DNA of 64,000 nucleotides from Manihot esculenta (GCF_001659605.2 NC_035172.2:16369051-16433050), one strand, 5' to 3'. Shown: positions 10,014 to 21,355, counted from the stretch's first letter. Program-made: numbers and translations. The notes: generated by a model not told the origin, from the letters alone.

Positions 10014-11720
10014 AGTTATTAGGTAGTTCAAGTAAATTTTAATAAAGTGATTAAAGTAAATGTGAGATTTAAAATCAAAATTTTGGCAGAGTTCCTCTAT
10101 TTCATCAGCATATCAACCTCTAGTATATATGAAAATCACACTTATAATTATACTATCAACTGTCATTTGATATTTTATATTTAATTTAACAAACATTTCA
10201 TAACAACTTCACCCCTTATTTTTTCGTGGATATCATTACATGCAAACGCTTAACTCTTTTTCTTTATCCATACATAATTATATTATTTGATTTGCATAAC
10301 TTTCATAATCCACTCTATTTAATATGTACATGCCAAAAATATAACTGTACTATGACGTGGAGACTCAAACAATTAGCTATAGTAATGGACTTGAAGTTTG
10401 ATGTAGATCTTTGACGACCTCGTTGTGTCTACTTTATCTACAACCTGCGTGAGGTGAAAACCAACACGCTGAGCTAATATTCAGTGGATGATTGCAAATA
10501 AATAATAAAATAGAGCAAACATGTTCACATATATAGATAATTAAGTAAATAATTACAAACTTGTCAAATGTAGTTAGTATGATACTAAACATACTTGTCA
10601 AACTTTTTAGTATAATAGATGTAAACATGTTAACATTCACTGATAATTTCACAAAATCGAGTATCAATTTTAATTAGGTTCTCAACCCTTATAAACACAT
10701 AGTAGGGTCGACTAGGTAGATAAAAAGTTATAACGGTAGGCACAAGGTGCCAAACAATAGGCTCAGAGGCCAAAACTATGGTAACAGGACTCTGTGGCCA
10801 TGCTTATGAGGTACCTGATATGTAACTGCAAATATAGTTCATGTATTGGTAGCAGTACTGCGAACTCTGTATATTTATATAGCATGTCATACCCTTAATC
10901 TAACATCGACTTCTATTAAGTTTATCAGGATTAAATATCATTAATTCAATGTATCAATTGTTCAATATAAATGCATGTCATTTGAAGTTATTTGAATTCA
11001 TTTCCAAAGTATATATATCATATGTCAAGGTTAACAAGATGAGAAACTCATGACAAATAGTACAAAACTTTATTGACTTAGCATTCTAATATTGCGTCAA
11101 GTTAATTCACTTCTTACATTTCGTAATATTAATAAGTAATATTAATAAGTAAAGAATGATAAGTTTCACTCAAATCATTATGCACAAATAGGTGTTGTTA
11201 TCAAGTAAGCACGTGCGAAAATTAAGTATGATAAGCAATTACGTGCATAATTCTTACCGATTAAATAAGTATGTTAATTTTTATGTATTTTAATTTGAGA
11301 TAACTATATTCTACCATATATTACATAAACTTTTCAACCAGTTTAGAGCTACAATTTGACTTCAATTTCTTCATAACAAATGTACATTTATGTCTTATCT
11401 TTCCAACAAGGTATAATTCATGCAAATTTGATCACTCTATCTTAAGTTATGAATTTTTTTTTACAAGCTGCTCAATAAAGTTTTAATTAGTTAAGTATTG
11501 GTACTTGTTTATAGTATTACAAAACATATCAAATTCATGCATTTTCATACAAATTCAAGTTTAATTGTCTTCTACAAAGTTTTAGGTATATTTCTTAAGA
11601 TTTATTTGGCACTGGTCTTAACTAATTTTATTGAGTACATATTTAGTTATGGTGTAATCAATACACTATTTCGGATGCTCTATCACTATGTCAAGTTTAG
11701 ATTCACTTACAATTCATCTC
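10014..11720 (-). mobile_element. Element H LTR, copy A (truncated at its 3' end)
   Basis: Reads as the reverse complement of LTR copy B (11955-13865), and parallels copy E (17549-19397) from about 17653 onward. It lacks the roughly 100 bp carrying the 3' LTR end seen in E, because it starts abruptly at 'taagttattagg' against the Tat-A fragment. Homology with B fades beyond about 11720. Relative to E it has the same orientation, so it could be the matching 3' LTR of one minus-strand element. Confidence 0.7.
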
Positions 11721-11954
11721 ATCTTATCTATAGATTCAGAATTTACTCAATTCATGAAAGTTTTAGCTCTGTCTCAGGTTTCATTTTGTATATTTTAGGC
11801 CTAATTTCAATAACTATACAATAAGTTATGAAGTTGTTCAGTTGTTCAACCTTTATTGAATTTTTCTCTTTTTTTTCCACTTCTACTCTCTAGGTATCTG
11901 CTTTCCATTTGATATTCCTTCACCTAGATCAATTTATTTTTTAGGGAAGGATTG
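11721..11954. other. Spacer between inverted H LTRs
   Basis: About 235 bp between the inverted LTRs A and B. AT-rich, with pyrimidine-rich runs around 11865-11885. No frame or terminal signal recognised; it may contain decayed U3 or pol-end sequence. Confidence 0.5.
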
Positions 11955-13865
11955 AGTAAATTGCAAGTAAATCTAAATTGGACACAGTGATAGAGTATCT
12001 AGAACAGAGTGTATTGATTATACCATAACTAATTATCTACTCAGAGAAATTAGTTAAGACCAGTGCCAAATGAATCTTAAGAAGTATATTTAAAACCTTA
12101 TAGAAGACACTTAAGCTTGAATTTGTATAAAAATGCATAAATCTGATATGTTTTGTGATACTATCAAGTGTTAATACTGGACTGATTAAGACCTTATTGA
12201 GCAGTTTGTAAAGAAAAATTCATAACTTAAGATAGGGTGATTAGATTTGCAAGAATTACACCTTGTTAGAAAGATAAGACATAAATGTACATTTGTTATG
12301 GAGAAATTGAAGTCATATTGTAACTCTGAACTGCTTGAAAAGTTTATGCAATATATGGCAGATGTAATTCTCTCAAATTGGAATGAATAAAGATTGACAT
12401 GCTTGTTTAATCGGTAAGAATTACGCACGTGCTTGCTTATCATACTTGATTTTCTCACGTGCTTGCTTGATAATAACACCTATTTGTGCATGATGGTATG
12501 AGTAAATTTATCATTCCTTACTTGTTAATATTATGAAATGCAATAAGTGAGTTGACTTGACACAATATTAGAATACTAAGTCGACAAAGTTTTGCACTAT
12601 TTGCCATGAGTTTCTCATCTTGTTAATCTTAACATATGATGTATGTACTTTGGAAATAATTTCAAGTAGTTTCAAATGACATGTATTTACGTTGAATAAT
12701 TAATATATTGAATTAATGATACTTGGCCCTATTAAACTTAATTGGAGTCGAGGTAGTTTAAGGGTATGGCATGTCATATAAACATACAGAGTTCGCAATA
12801 CTGCTACTGATACATGATCTATATATGAGGTTACATATCAGGTATCTCATAAGCATGACCACAGAGTCCTACTATCACAGTTTTGGCATCTGAGCCTACC
12901 GTTTGGCACTCTATGCCTACCGTTATAACTTTTTATCTACCTAGTCGACTCTACTATGTGTTTATAATGGCTGAGAACCTAATTAAAATTGATACTTGAT
13001 TTTGTGAACGTTAACATGTTTGTATTTATTACATGCACTAAACTATGGTGGTTTGCTATAAATATAAAATGTTCAATAAAAGGAAAAAAAGATGTTTTTA
13101 TTAAATGTTAAGGAAATTCTTGTCGTGCACAAAGATACATATGGCACTCATATTTTATACCAAGAAGTTTGACAAGTATGTTTTGTATCATGTTAACTAT
13201 ATTTGATAAGCTTGTAATTGTTTATTTAATTATTTATATACATGAATATGTTTACTCTTTTATTTTTTGTTTGTAATCACCCACTGAGTATTAATTTAGC
13301 GTGTTGGTTTTTATCTCACGCAGGTTGTAGATAAAGTAGACATAGCGGAGGTCATCAGAGGGGTGTACATCGGACATTAAGGTTATTATCATAACTGGTT
13401 GTTTTAAGTCTCCGAATCATAGTACAATTTTATTTTGGCATGTACATATTAAATAGAGTGGATTATGAAGGTTATGTAAATTAAATAATGTAATTATGTA
13501 TGCATAAAGAAAAAGAGTTAAGCGTTTGCATGAGATGATATCCATGGAAAAATAAGTGGTGATGTTATGAAATGTGTGCTAAATTAAAGAATAGTAAAAT
13601 ATTAAATGACAGTTGATGGTATAATTATAAGTGTGATTTTCATATGTATTATAGGTTAAAATGCTAATGAAACAGAGAAAACTCTGCCAAAATTTTGGTT
13701 TAAAATCTCACATTTACTTTAATCACTGTATGAAATTTACTTGAACTATTTAATAACTTAGTAATTACATATAAAGAAAATTGTTTAATTTTGATATATC
13801 TAAAAAGATATAGTTTGTGATGGTTCTTGCTCTGTCTACTCTTTGATAGGGTAAGGAGCGTAACA
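11955..13865 (+). mobile_element. Element H LTR, copy B
   Basis: Plus-strand LTR of about 1.9 kb that ends with 'gggtaaggagcgtaaca' at 13865, five bases before a tRNA-Met-type primer binding site. The full length pairs with copy E (17549-19397) in reverse, forming the outer part of a long inverted repeat. Its start is placed where similarity to A and E begins and is approximate. The short open frames within it are not conserved between copies and are not genes. Confidence 0.75.
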
Positions 13866-13870
13866 ATTAG

Positions 13871-13882
13871 TGGTATCAAAGT
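13871..13882 (+). other. Primer binding site of H, plus-strand arm
   Basis: TGGTATCAAAGT lies five bases after the LTR end. It resembles the common TGGTATCAGAGC complement of initiator tRNA-Met with one change. The mirror copy is at 17532-17543. Confidence 0.75.
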
Positions 13883-14013
13883 AAAGGTTTAGGCGATTCA
13901 AGGTGATAGTATATATATGTATATGTGTAGTATATGTACATGCCAAAATGAGTTACAACTATGATGTGGTTCTGATGCAGATATCTTCTTTGTGTCTTTA
14001 TGTTTGATAGAAG

Positions 14014-15685
14014 ATGTCATCTAAGTCACAAAGAGCAGTAAATGAAGAGGTAGATAGTCATGCTCCCTCTGAGGCAGCTGCACCTGCTGCTGCTCCTCCA
14101 CCTGCTGCTGCTGCTGGCGAACTAGGGCATGATGCATTATTTCAGCAAATAGCTGAGTTGCTTAGGAGGGTTACACAAAAATGTGTCAAAAGTACCACCA
14201 CCACCACCTATAGTAGTCCTTGTTCCCCTACCTGGTGTAGCCCAGGCACAATCTAAGCCTCCAATAGAAAAACTCAGAAAGTATGGTGCTATAGAGTTTA
14301 GAGGTAAAAAGGAAAATGATTCTTTAGCTGCAGAATTCTGGTTAGAAAGTACAGAAAGGGTTTTACAGCAGCTACAGTCAAATAGTTGAGTTGCTTAGGA
14401 GGGTTATACAAAATGTACCAGAGGTATCACCACCACCTGTTGTAGTCTAGGTTCCCTCATCTGTTGTAGCCCAGACACAATCTAGGCCTCCAATTGAAAA
14501 ATTTAGAAAGTATGGTGCTATAGAGTTTGGAGGTAAAAAGGAAGATGATCCTGCAGCTGCAGAATTCTGGTTAGAAAGTACAGAAAGGGTTTTACAGTAA
14601 TAGTGTTTACCAGTAGAAAGTTTAATGTGTACAATATCACTACTAAAAGATGAAGCTTATAGATGGTGGACAACATTAATACAGACAGATCGACCAAAGC
14701 AATAAACTTGGAAATTCTTTTTGACAGAGTTTAAGAAGAAATACGTTGGGGCGTTATATATGGAGGAGAGAAGGAGGGAGTTCTTATATCTCAGACAATG
14801 CAGGCTTACAATAACTGAGTATGAGCGAGAATTCTGCAGATTTAGTAAGTGTGCTACAAAGATAGTTCCTACAGAGGAATAAAAATGTACACGTTTTGAG
14901 CAAGGATTACATGTTGATATCAGGATGTACTTCACAGCTATGCACATTAGGGAACTTTCAGTTTTAGTGGAGACGGTCCACAGTTTGGAGCGAATTAAAG
15001 AAGAAGAGCAAAGTAGAAAGCAGAAAGGGCAGCGGAAGAGAGGCCAAAGCCAGTATCAGGGACAATCCTCTGCATCTCAGACAACTAGCAAGAGACAGAG
15101 GGATTTTCAGCAGATAGGGCAAAGAGGGCCACCTAGGCAGAGTCAAAGACCTGGGCATAGTTCAGTAATGAGGCCTAGACAGTAGGTTACCTCGGTATCT
15201 AGTACAAGAAGACCGGGTAGAGAATTGCCACCAGTATGTGAGCATTGTGGCAGGAGACATGGCAGAGCATGCAGGAGATTAACTGGGGATTGCTACTTAT
15301 GTGAAAGCACAGATCACTTTATGAGTGATTGTCCTAGAGGCCGGTCAGTGTTGTCTATGCAGACAGAGAGATCTATGCCGACAGAGCCTAGAGGCAGGGG
15401 TAGAGGTGAATCTAGTAATGTTCAGAATCATTGAGTATCAGAGATAGTAGACAGACCAGACACTAGAGCACTTGCCAGGACATATACTATTCGTGCAAAG
15501 GAAGACCAAGACAAACTAGATGTTATAACTAGTAAATTTTTCCATCTTTAGTAAATATGTTAATGCATTAATTGATTTTGATTCTACACATTCATACATC
15601 TACATATCCATCACTAATGAGAAGGGAATTCAGGTAGAACCTTTAGAACATGATATAGCAATGACCAATCCCTTAGAACATCTTG
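14014..15685 (+). pseudogene. Element H gag and protease start, plus-strand arm
   Basis: Gag begins MSSKSQRAVNEEVDSHAPS, followed by an Ala/Pro-rich stretch and LFQQIAELLRRV. After frame changes come the gag core, with LTEFKKKYVGALYMEERR and YEREFCRFSKCA (14720-14870), and LVETVHSLERIKEEE (14960-15010). Zinc-binding motifs follow: CEHCGRRHGRAC and CYLCESTDHFMSDC (15237-15333), the second a CX2CX4HX4C knuckle. Past 15434 there is weak protease text. Several stops and frameshifts, including TAA at 14880, make it dead. Its mirror image is 15733-17400. The arm ends at 15685, at the centre of the palindrome. Confidence 0.8.
14150..14605 (+). repeat. Tandem duplication inside H gag, about 228 bp unit
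   Basis: 'gagttgcttaggagggtta' occurs at about 14156 and again at 14386. 'gcagaattctggttagaaag' occurs at about 14331 and 14561. The same duplication is present in the mirror arm at about 16800-17265. The duplicated part covers the Pro-rich segment and the start of the gag core. Confidence 0.75.
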
Positions 15686-15732
15686 GATTTGCACACATAT
15701 AGGAGAATCTTTGTAAACTCTATTGACAATCA
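15686..15732 (-). other. 47 bp unique spacer at the centre of the H palindrome
   Basis: The arms meet at ACATCTTG (15678-15685) and CAAGATGT (15733-15740), which are perfect reverse complements. Between them lie 47 bp without a mirror partner. Read on the minus strand they continue the protease region as VIVNRVYKDSPICVQ. The spacer is therefore element sequence present once, flanked by two inverted copies of everything upstream. Confidence 0.7.
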
Positions 15733-17400
15733 CAAGATGTCTTAAGAGATTGGTCACTACTATGTCATGTTCTAAAGATTCTACCTGAATTCCCTTCTCA
15801 TCAATGATGGGTATGCTGATGTATGAATGTGTAGAACCAGGATCAATTAATGCATAAACATAATTACCAAAGATGGAAAATTTATCAGTTATAACATCTA
15901 GTTTGTCCTGGTCTTCCATTGCATGAATAACATATGCCCTGGCAGGTGCTCTAGTGTCTGGTCTGTCTACTATCTCTGATACTCAGTAACTCTAAACATT
16001 ACTATATTCACCTCTACCCCTGCCCCTAGGCCCTGTCGGCATAGATCTATCTGTCTGCATAGACAATAATGACCGGCCTCTAGGACAATCCCTCATAAAG
16101 TGATCTGTGCTTTCACATAAGTAGCAATCCCCAGTTAATCTCCTGCATGCTCCGCCATGTCTCCTGCCACAATGCTCACATACTGGTGGCAATTCTCTAC
16201 TTGGTCCTCTTGTACTAGATATTGAGATAATTTGCTGTCCAGGCCTCATTACTGAACTTTGCCCAGGTCTTTGACTCTGCCTAGGTGGCCCTCTTTGCCC
16301 TTTCTGCTAAAAATCCCTCTGTCTCTTGCTAGTTGTCTGAGATGCAGAGGATTGTCCCTGATACTGGCTTTGGCCCTTCTTCTACTGCCTTTCTGCTTTC
16401 TACTTTGCTCTTCTTCTTTAATTCGCTCCAAACTGTGGGCTGTCTCCACTAAAACTGAAAGTTCCTAATGTGCATAGCTGTGAGGTACATCCTGATATCA
16501 GCATGTAATCCTTGCTCGAAACGTGTACATTTTTCTTCCTCTGTAGGAACTATCTCTGTAGCACACTTACTAAGTCTGCAGAATTCTCGCTCATACTCAG
16601 TTATTGTAAGCCTGTACTGTCTGAGATATAAGAACTCCCTCCTTCTCTCCTCTATATATAAGGCCCCAACGTATTTCTTCTTAAACTCTGTCAAAAAGAA
16701 TTTCCAAGTTTGCTGCTCTGGTCGAACTGTCTGTATTAATGTTGTCTACCTCTATAGGTTTCATCTTTTAGTAGTGATATTGCACACATTAAACTTTCTA
16801 CTGGTAAACACTATAACTGCTGTAAAACCCTTTCTGTACTTTCTAACCAGAATTCTGCAGCTGCAGGATCATCTTCCTTTTTACCTCTAAACTCTATAGC
16901 ACCATACTTTCTAAATTTTTCAATTGGAGGCTTAGATTGTGTCTGGGATACAACAGATGGGCGAACCTAGACTACAACAGGTGGTGGTGGTACCTCTGGA
17001 ACATTTTGTATAACCCTTCTAAGCAACTCAACTATTTGACTGTAGCTGCTGTAAAACCCTTTCTGTACTTTCTAACCAGAATTTTGCAGCTAAAGAATCA
17101 TTTTCCTTTTTATCTCTAAACTCTGTGGCACCATACTTCCTGAGTTTTTCTATTGGAGGCCTAGATTGTGCCTGGGCTACACCAGGTAGGGGAACAAGGA
17201 CTGCTATAGGTGGTGGTGGTGGTACCTTTGGCACATTTTTGTGTAACCCTCTTAAGCAACTCAGCTATTTGCTGAAATAATGCATCCTGTCCTGGTTCGC
17301 CAGCAGCAGCAGGTGGAGGAGCAGCAGCAGGTGCAGCTGCCTCAGAGGGAGCATGACTCTCTACCTCTTCATCTACTGCTCTTTGTGACTTAGATGACAT
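15733..17400 (-). pseudogene. Element H gag and protease, minus-strand arm
   Basis: Mirror copy of 14014-15685. It starts at 17400 with MSSKSQRAVDEEVESHAPS. The gag core is at 16694-16449 (MTEFKKKYVGALYIEERR, CATEIVPTEEEKCTRF), LERIKEEEQSRKQ follows at about 16430, and the zinc region CEHCGRRHGGACR, CYLCESTDHFMRDC lies at 16180-16080. At 15919-15614 protease is recognisable with ALIDPGSTHSYIS, where a D-P-G triplet replaces the usual D-S/T-G of plant Ty3 proteases. The protease reading ends at the palindrome centre. Past about 15733 the minus-strand frame runs into antisense of the other arm, so its last residues (RDWSLLYH) are artefactual. It is better preserved than the plus arm but still broken. 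Confidence 0.8.
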
Positions 17401-17531
17401 CTTCTATCAGACATAAAGACACAAAGAAGATATCTGCATCAGAACCACATCATAACTGTAACTCATTTTGACATGTACATATATTACACATATACATATA
17501 TATACTATCACCTAGAATCGCCTAAACCTTT

Positions 17532-17543
17532 ATTTTGATACCA
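17532..17543 (-). other. Primer binding site of H, minus-strand arm
   Basis: The reverse complement reads TGGTATCAAAAT, separated by five bases from the LTR end at 17549. It mirrors 13871-13882. Confidence 0.75.
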
Positions 17544-17548
17544 CTAAT

Positions 17549-19397
17549 TGTTACGCTCCTTACCCTATCAAAGTGTAGACAGAGCAAGAACCGTCACAAA
17601 CTATATCTTTTTAGATATATCAAAACTAAACAATTTCCTTTATATGTAATTACTAAGTTATTAGGTAGTTCAAGTAAATTTCATAAAGTGATTAAAGTAA
17701 ATGTGAGATTTTAAACCAAAATTTTGGCAGAGTTTTCTCTGTTTCATTAGCATTTTAACCTATAATACATATGAAAATCACACTTATAATTATACCATCA
17801 ACTGTCATTTGATATTTTACTATTCTTTAATTTAGCACACATTTCATAACATCACCACTTATTTTTCCATGGATATCATCTTATGTAAATACTTAACTCT
17901 TTTTCTTTATGCATACATAATTACATTATTTGATTTACATAACCCACTCTATTTAATATGTACATGCGAAAATATAAATGTACTATGACTCGGAGACTTA
18001 AAACAATCAGCTATGATAATGGCCTTGATGTCTGATGACCTCCGCTGTGTGTACTTTATCTATAATCTGCATGAAATAAAAATTAGTATGCTGAGCTAAT
18101 ACTCAGTGGATGATTGCAAACAAATAATAAAATAGAGAAAATATATTCATGTGTATAAATAATTAAGTAAACAATTACAAGTTTGTCAAATGTAGTTAAC
18201 ATGATACAAAACATATTTGTCAAACTTGTTGGTATAAAATATGAGTGACATATGTATCCTTGTGTATGACAAGAATTTCCTTCACATTCAATAAAAATAT
18301 TTTCTTTTGCCTTTATTGCACATTTTATATTTATAGCAAATCACCATAGCTCAATGTATGCAATAGATGCAGACATGTTAATATCCACTGATAATTTCAC
18401 AAAATCAAGTATCAATATTAATTAGGTTCTTAGCCATTATAAACACATAGTAGGGTCAACTGGGTAGATAAGAAGTTATAGCGGTAGGCACAGGGTACCA
18501 AACAGTAGGCTCAGAGGCCAAAACTATGATAGCAAGGCTCTGTGGCCATGGTTATAAGGTACTTGATATGTAACCTCAAATATAGATCATGTATCGGTAG
18601 CAGTACTGCGAACTCTGTATGTTTATATGACATGTCATATCCTTAAGCTAACATCGACTCCTATTAAGTTTACCATGACCAAGTATCATTAATTCAATAT
18701 ATTAATTATTCAATGTAAATGCATGTCATTTGAAACTACTTGAAATCATTTGCAAAGTACATATATCATATGCCAAGTTTAACAAGATGAGGAACTCATG
18801 GCAAATAGTGCAAAACTTTGTCGACTTAACATTCCAATATTACGTCAAGTCAAGTCACTTCTTGCATATCATAATATTAACAAGTAAAAAATGACAATTT
18901 TACTCAAATCATTATGCACAAATAGGTGTTATTATCAAGGACTTGAAAAAATAAAGTACGATAAGCAAGCACGTGTGTAATTCTTACCAATTAAGCAAAC
19001 ATGTCAATTTTTATGCATTCAAATTTGAGAGAACTATATCTGCCATATATTGCATAAACTTTTCAAGTAGTTTAGAATTACAATTTGACTTCAGTTTATC
19101 CATAACAAATGTACATTTATGTCTTATCTTTCCAACAAAGTATAATTCATGCAAATCTGATCACTCTATCTTAAGTTATGAATTTTTCTTTACAAACTGC
19201 TCAATAAGGTCTTAATCAGTCCAGTATTAGTACTTGTTTATAGTATCACAAAACATATCAGATTCATGCATTTTCATACAAATTCAAGTTTAAGTGTCTT
19301 TTATAAAGTTTTAGGTATTTTTCTTAAGATTCATTTGGCACTTTTCTTAACTAATTTCATTGAGTACATAATTAGTTATGGCATAATCAATTCACTC
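17549..19397 (-). mobile_element. Element H LTR, copy E
   Basis: Minus-strand LTR whose 3' end reads 'gtaaggagcgtaaca' on the minus strand. It matches B across its length. On the minus strand it follows RNase H coding sequence directly and precedes the PBS and gag. It therefore sits between two internal regions, as the shared LTR of a tandem arrangement. Its U3 start is missing: the join to pol occurs at CAGAG, near 19395. Confidence 0.75.
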
Positions 19398-19870
19398 TGT
19401 CTCAGGTTTAACTCCTTTTGTGTGAGTAAGTATTTCAGACTTTTATGATATATATAGATGTAACATTTCTCACCGTATAAGTAATGTCTATATATCTTTA
19501 GTGCAAAAACTATGACAGCCAACTCTAGATCATGGGTAGGATAGTTTTTCTCATGTGGCTTCAGTTGTCTAGAAGTATAGGCAATCACTTTACCTTCTTG
19601 CATTAAAACACATCCAAGTCCATTGTGAGAAGCGTCACTGTATATGACAAATTCCTTGCCCGAAATAGGTTGTGTAAGTATAGGTGTTTCAGTGAGCATA
19701 GTCTTTAATCTGTCAAAACTTGCCTAACATTTATCATCCCAAACATACTTAACATCTTTATGTAATAACTTAGTCAGTGGAGCTGCTATAAGTGAAAACA
19801 CTTTCACAAACCGTCTGTAGTACCCAACTAGACCCAAGAAACCCCTCACATTTATGGATGATTGGCCACT
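19398..19870 (-). pseudogene. Gypsy RT end and RNase H fragment upstream of LTR E
   Basis: On the minus strand the text reads [39 protein letters not shown], a stop, then [14 protein letters not shown] and RNase [59 protein letters not shown] and LNLRQ. This is the RT thumb-RNase H junction of a chromovirus-like element. The catalytic Asp of YSDAS is present. After LNLRQ the sequence jumps into LTR E through a shared CAGAG word, so the rest of RNase H and all of integrase are missing. It is probably element H pol, but cannot be tied to it by sequence here. Confidence 0.75.
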
Positions 19871-20275
19871 AAATTGGTCTCTAATGGATTGCTCATTAAT
19901 TAATAATGATTGTATTTGAATATGATTTGTCTCTTTTTTTTTTTCTTTAATAAATTTATATTCCATAATTCTGCAATCTAAAATACCAAAACACCAATAT
20001 AATCCAATATTAAAAAGCATAAAATATTAAAAATACATAATAGATTCAAATAGTGTCAAGAAATTTAAGCATTTAAGAAGTACTAAAAAGTAAAACAGTT
20101 AAATAATAAATTTATATCATAAAATATATCAAGCCAGTGAAAAGCGAATCTCATCTTAATCTATATGTAAATCACCAGGGGATCCATGAGATAAATGGAG
20201 ATTAGCTGATTAAGGCATCAATAAGGAAGCCCGTTGTCTCATTATCACTGCCTGTATTTGCGATAAAACAGCAAC
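19871..20275. other. No gene recognised
   Basis: AT-rich sequence, probably inner CACTA-like element or decayed retrotransposon DNA. It ends in GCAAC (20271-20275), the left target duplication of G1. The minus-strand frame that crosses it is only RT text extended by chance. Confidence 0.5.
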
Positions 20276-20452
20276 TGTAATACCCGGCTAGACTCCGGTG
20301 TCGGGATTCCTACGTCCGGTGGAATCTCGGATGTCGGAGATCTCTAGAAGGGTAAAACCATGTTTTCATAAAATGTTTTGATGTATTTTATGGTTTTTAA
20401 TGAAAATAAATCCAAGTTTTGAGTGTAGAGGGCTTTGGAGACTTTGTCAGGT

Positions 20453-20615
20453 TCGGCCGCCGAAAGTCATGTTCGGCCGCCGAACATGAGGAGGTTTTGG
20501 GAGCGCTTTTGGCCTCCGAAAGCCTTGTTTGAATAAGCCAAGGTTCGGCCGCCGAACCTCATGTTCGGCCGCCGAACTTGCATGCGTTGTGGGGGCACGT
20601 TAGGCCGCCGAAAGG
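20453..20615. repeat. TTCGGCCGCCGAA word array, upstream cluster
   Basis: Four nearly perfect TTCGGCCGCCGAA words plus partial ones (AGGCCGCCGAAA, GGCCTCCGAAAG) within about 160 bp directly upstream of the TATA box. Each word is an imperfect inverted repeat (TTCGGC and GCCGAA). The array recurs at the same position in every family G LTR of the window. Confidence 0.8.
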
Positions 20616-20630
20616 TGGTAAGGACAACCC

Positions 20631-20639
20631 TATAAAAGG
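20631..20639 (+). promoter_or_regulatory. TATA box of G1 5' LTR
   Basis: TATAAAAGG follows the CCGAA array and 'aaggacaaccc'. The same box is at 28257-28265 (3' LTR), 56898-56906 (G3) and 60025-60033 (G4). Transcription would be expected to start some 30 bp downstream, around 20665, but this is inferred. Confidence 0.75.
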
Positions 20640-20680
20640 ACCCCATGGCCGAAACGGACAAGCTTTTCTTCCCGTTTTCG

Positions 20681-20694
20681 GCCAAGGTGAGTTC
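20681..20694 (+). promoter_or_regulatory. Candidate 5' splice site 1 in the LTR leader
   Basis: CCAAG then GTGAGTTC, a near-perfect plant donor (GT at 20687). Equivalents are in G2 (GCAAAG then GTGAGTTC, about 35391), G2 3' LTR (about 46861) and G3 3' LTR (CCAAG then GTAAGCTC, about 56955). Use as a splice site is inferred. Confidence 0.45.
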
Positions 20695-20859
20695 ACCGCC
20701 CCTCCTCTGTTTTGAGCTTCTCCCTTCGAGTTTTCATGTTTTTCTTATGAGTTTTCATCTTGTTGTGAAGATTTTCGAGTTTAAAGCGAGTTTTGGAGCT
20801 TTGAGGTTCAAGAACTCAAATCTCTCCCATCTCCGAGCTAGGGTCGTCTTCCTCTCGAT

Positions 20860-20874
20860 CTACAAGAGGTAAAA
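20860..20874 (+). promoter_or_regulatory. Candidate 5' splice site 2 in the LTR leader
   Basis: CTACAAGAG then GTAAAA, GT at 20869. The 3' LTR and the other copies read CAAGAG then GTAAG (28495, about 35575, about 47047, about 53109, about 57138). S1 has CAAAAG then GTAAGTG. The AAGAG-GTAAG core persists in each family G LTR checked. Confidence 0.45.
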
Positions 20875-21165
20875 GGGCCGATCTTGAGCTCACTACATGT
20901 TTTTAACAAGTTTTAAGTTGATTCTTGAAGTAGAAATGCATGTGTAGGGTTTTATGAGTTTTTGGGTTTATGTTGGTTTATGGACAATGTATGTTGGATT
21001 TGTGTTGTTTGATGTGTTGTAGATGGGGTTTAAGATAGTTTGAAGCTCCTAGGAGCTTGTATGCTTGAGTATGTGTGTTGTAGAATAAGTTTATGCATGA
21101 TTGGAAGTTTTGGAGGCAAATGTGCATAGAGGAGCCAAGTTTCTGCCCTTTGGCAGAAACCAGGT

Positions 21166-21355
21166 TCGGCAGCCGAAGGACTTTCGGCCGCCGAACATGG
21201 CCTGAGGAGGCAAGCCTTTCGGCTGCCGAAGCCTGCCCCCGAAAAGAGACTTTCGTCTCTGTCTGGGACTTTCGGCCGCCGAAGGTGCCGCCGAACCTGC
21301 CTGGGTTTCGGCTCTGGAGGGACTTTCGGCCGCCAAAGGTGCCGCCGAACTTGCC
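21166..21355. repeat. CCGAA/TTCGG word array, downstream cluster
   Basis: Mixed words: CTTTCGGCCGCCGAA, GTGCCGCCGAA, CCCCCGAAA, TTCGGCTGCCGAA, plus the linked phrase GACTTTCGTCTCTGTCTGGGA or GGCTCTGGAGGGACTTTCGG. The internal unit is about 54 bp and its copy number varies among LTRs. This array produces many spurious Arg/Pro/Ala-rich open frames on both strands, none of them a gene. Confidence 0.8.

Noticed and set aside
20645..20872. 75-codon frame starting MAETDKLFF just after the G1 TATA box, nearly conserved at 28271
   Set aside because: It spans the two candidate donors. G3 lacks the ATG and G2 has a different reading, so it is not a conserved protein. If donor 1 joined the gag-proximal acceptor, the short frame would end in a TGA overlapping the gag ATG, but this holds only for G1.
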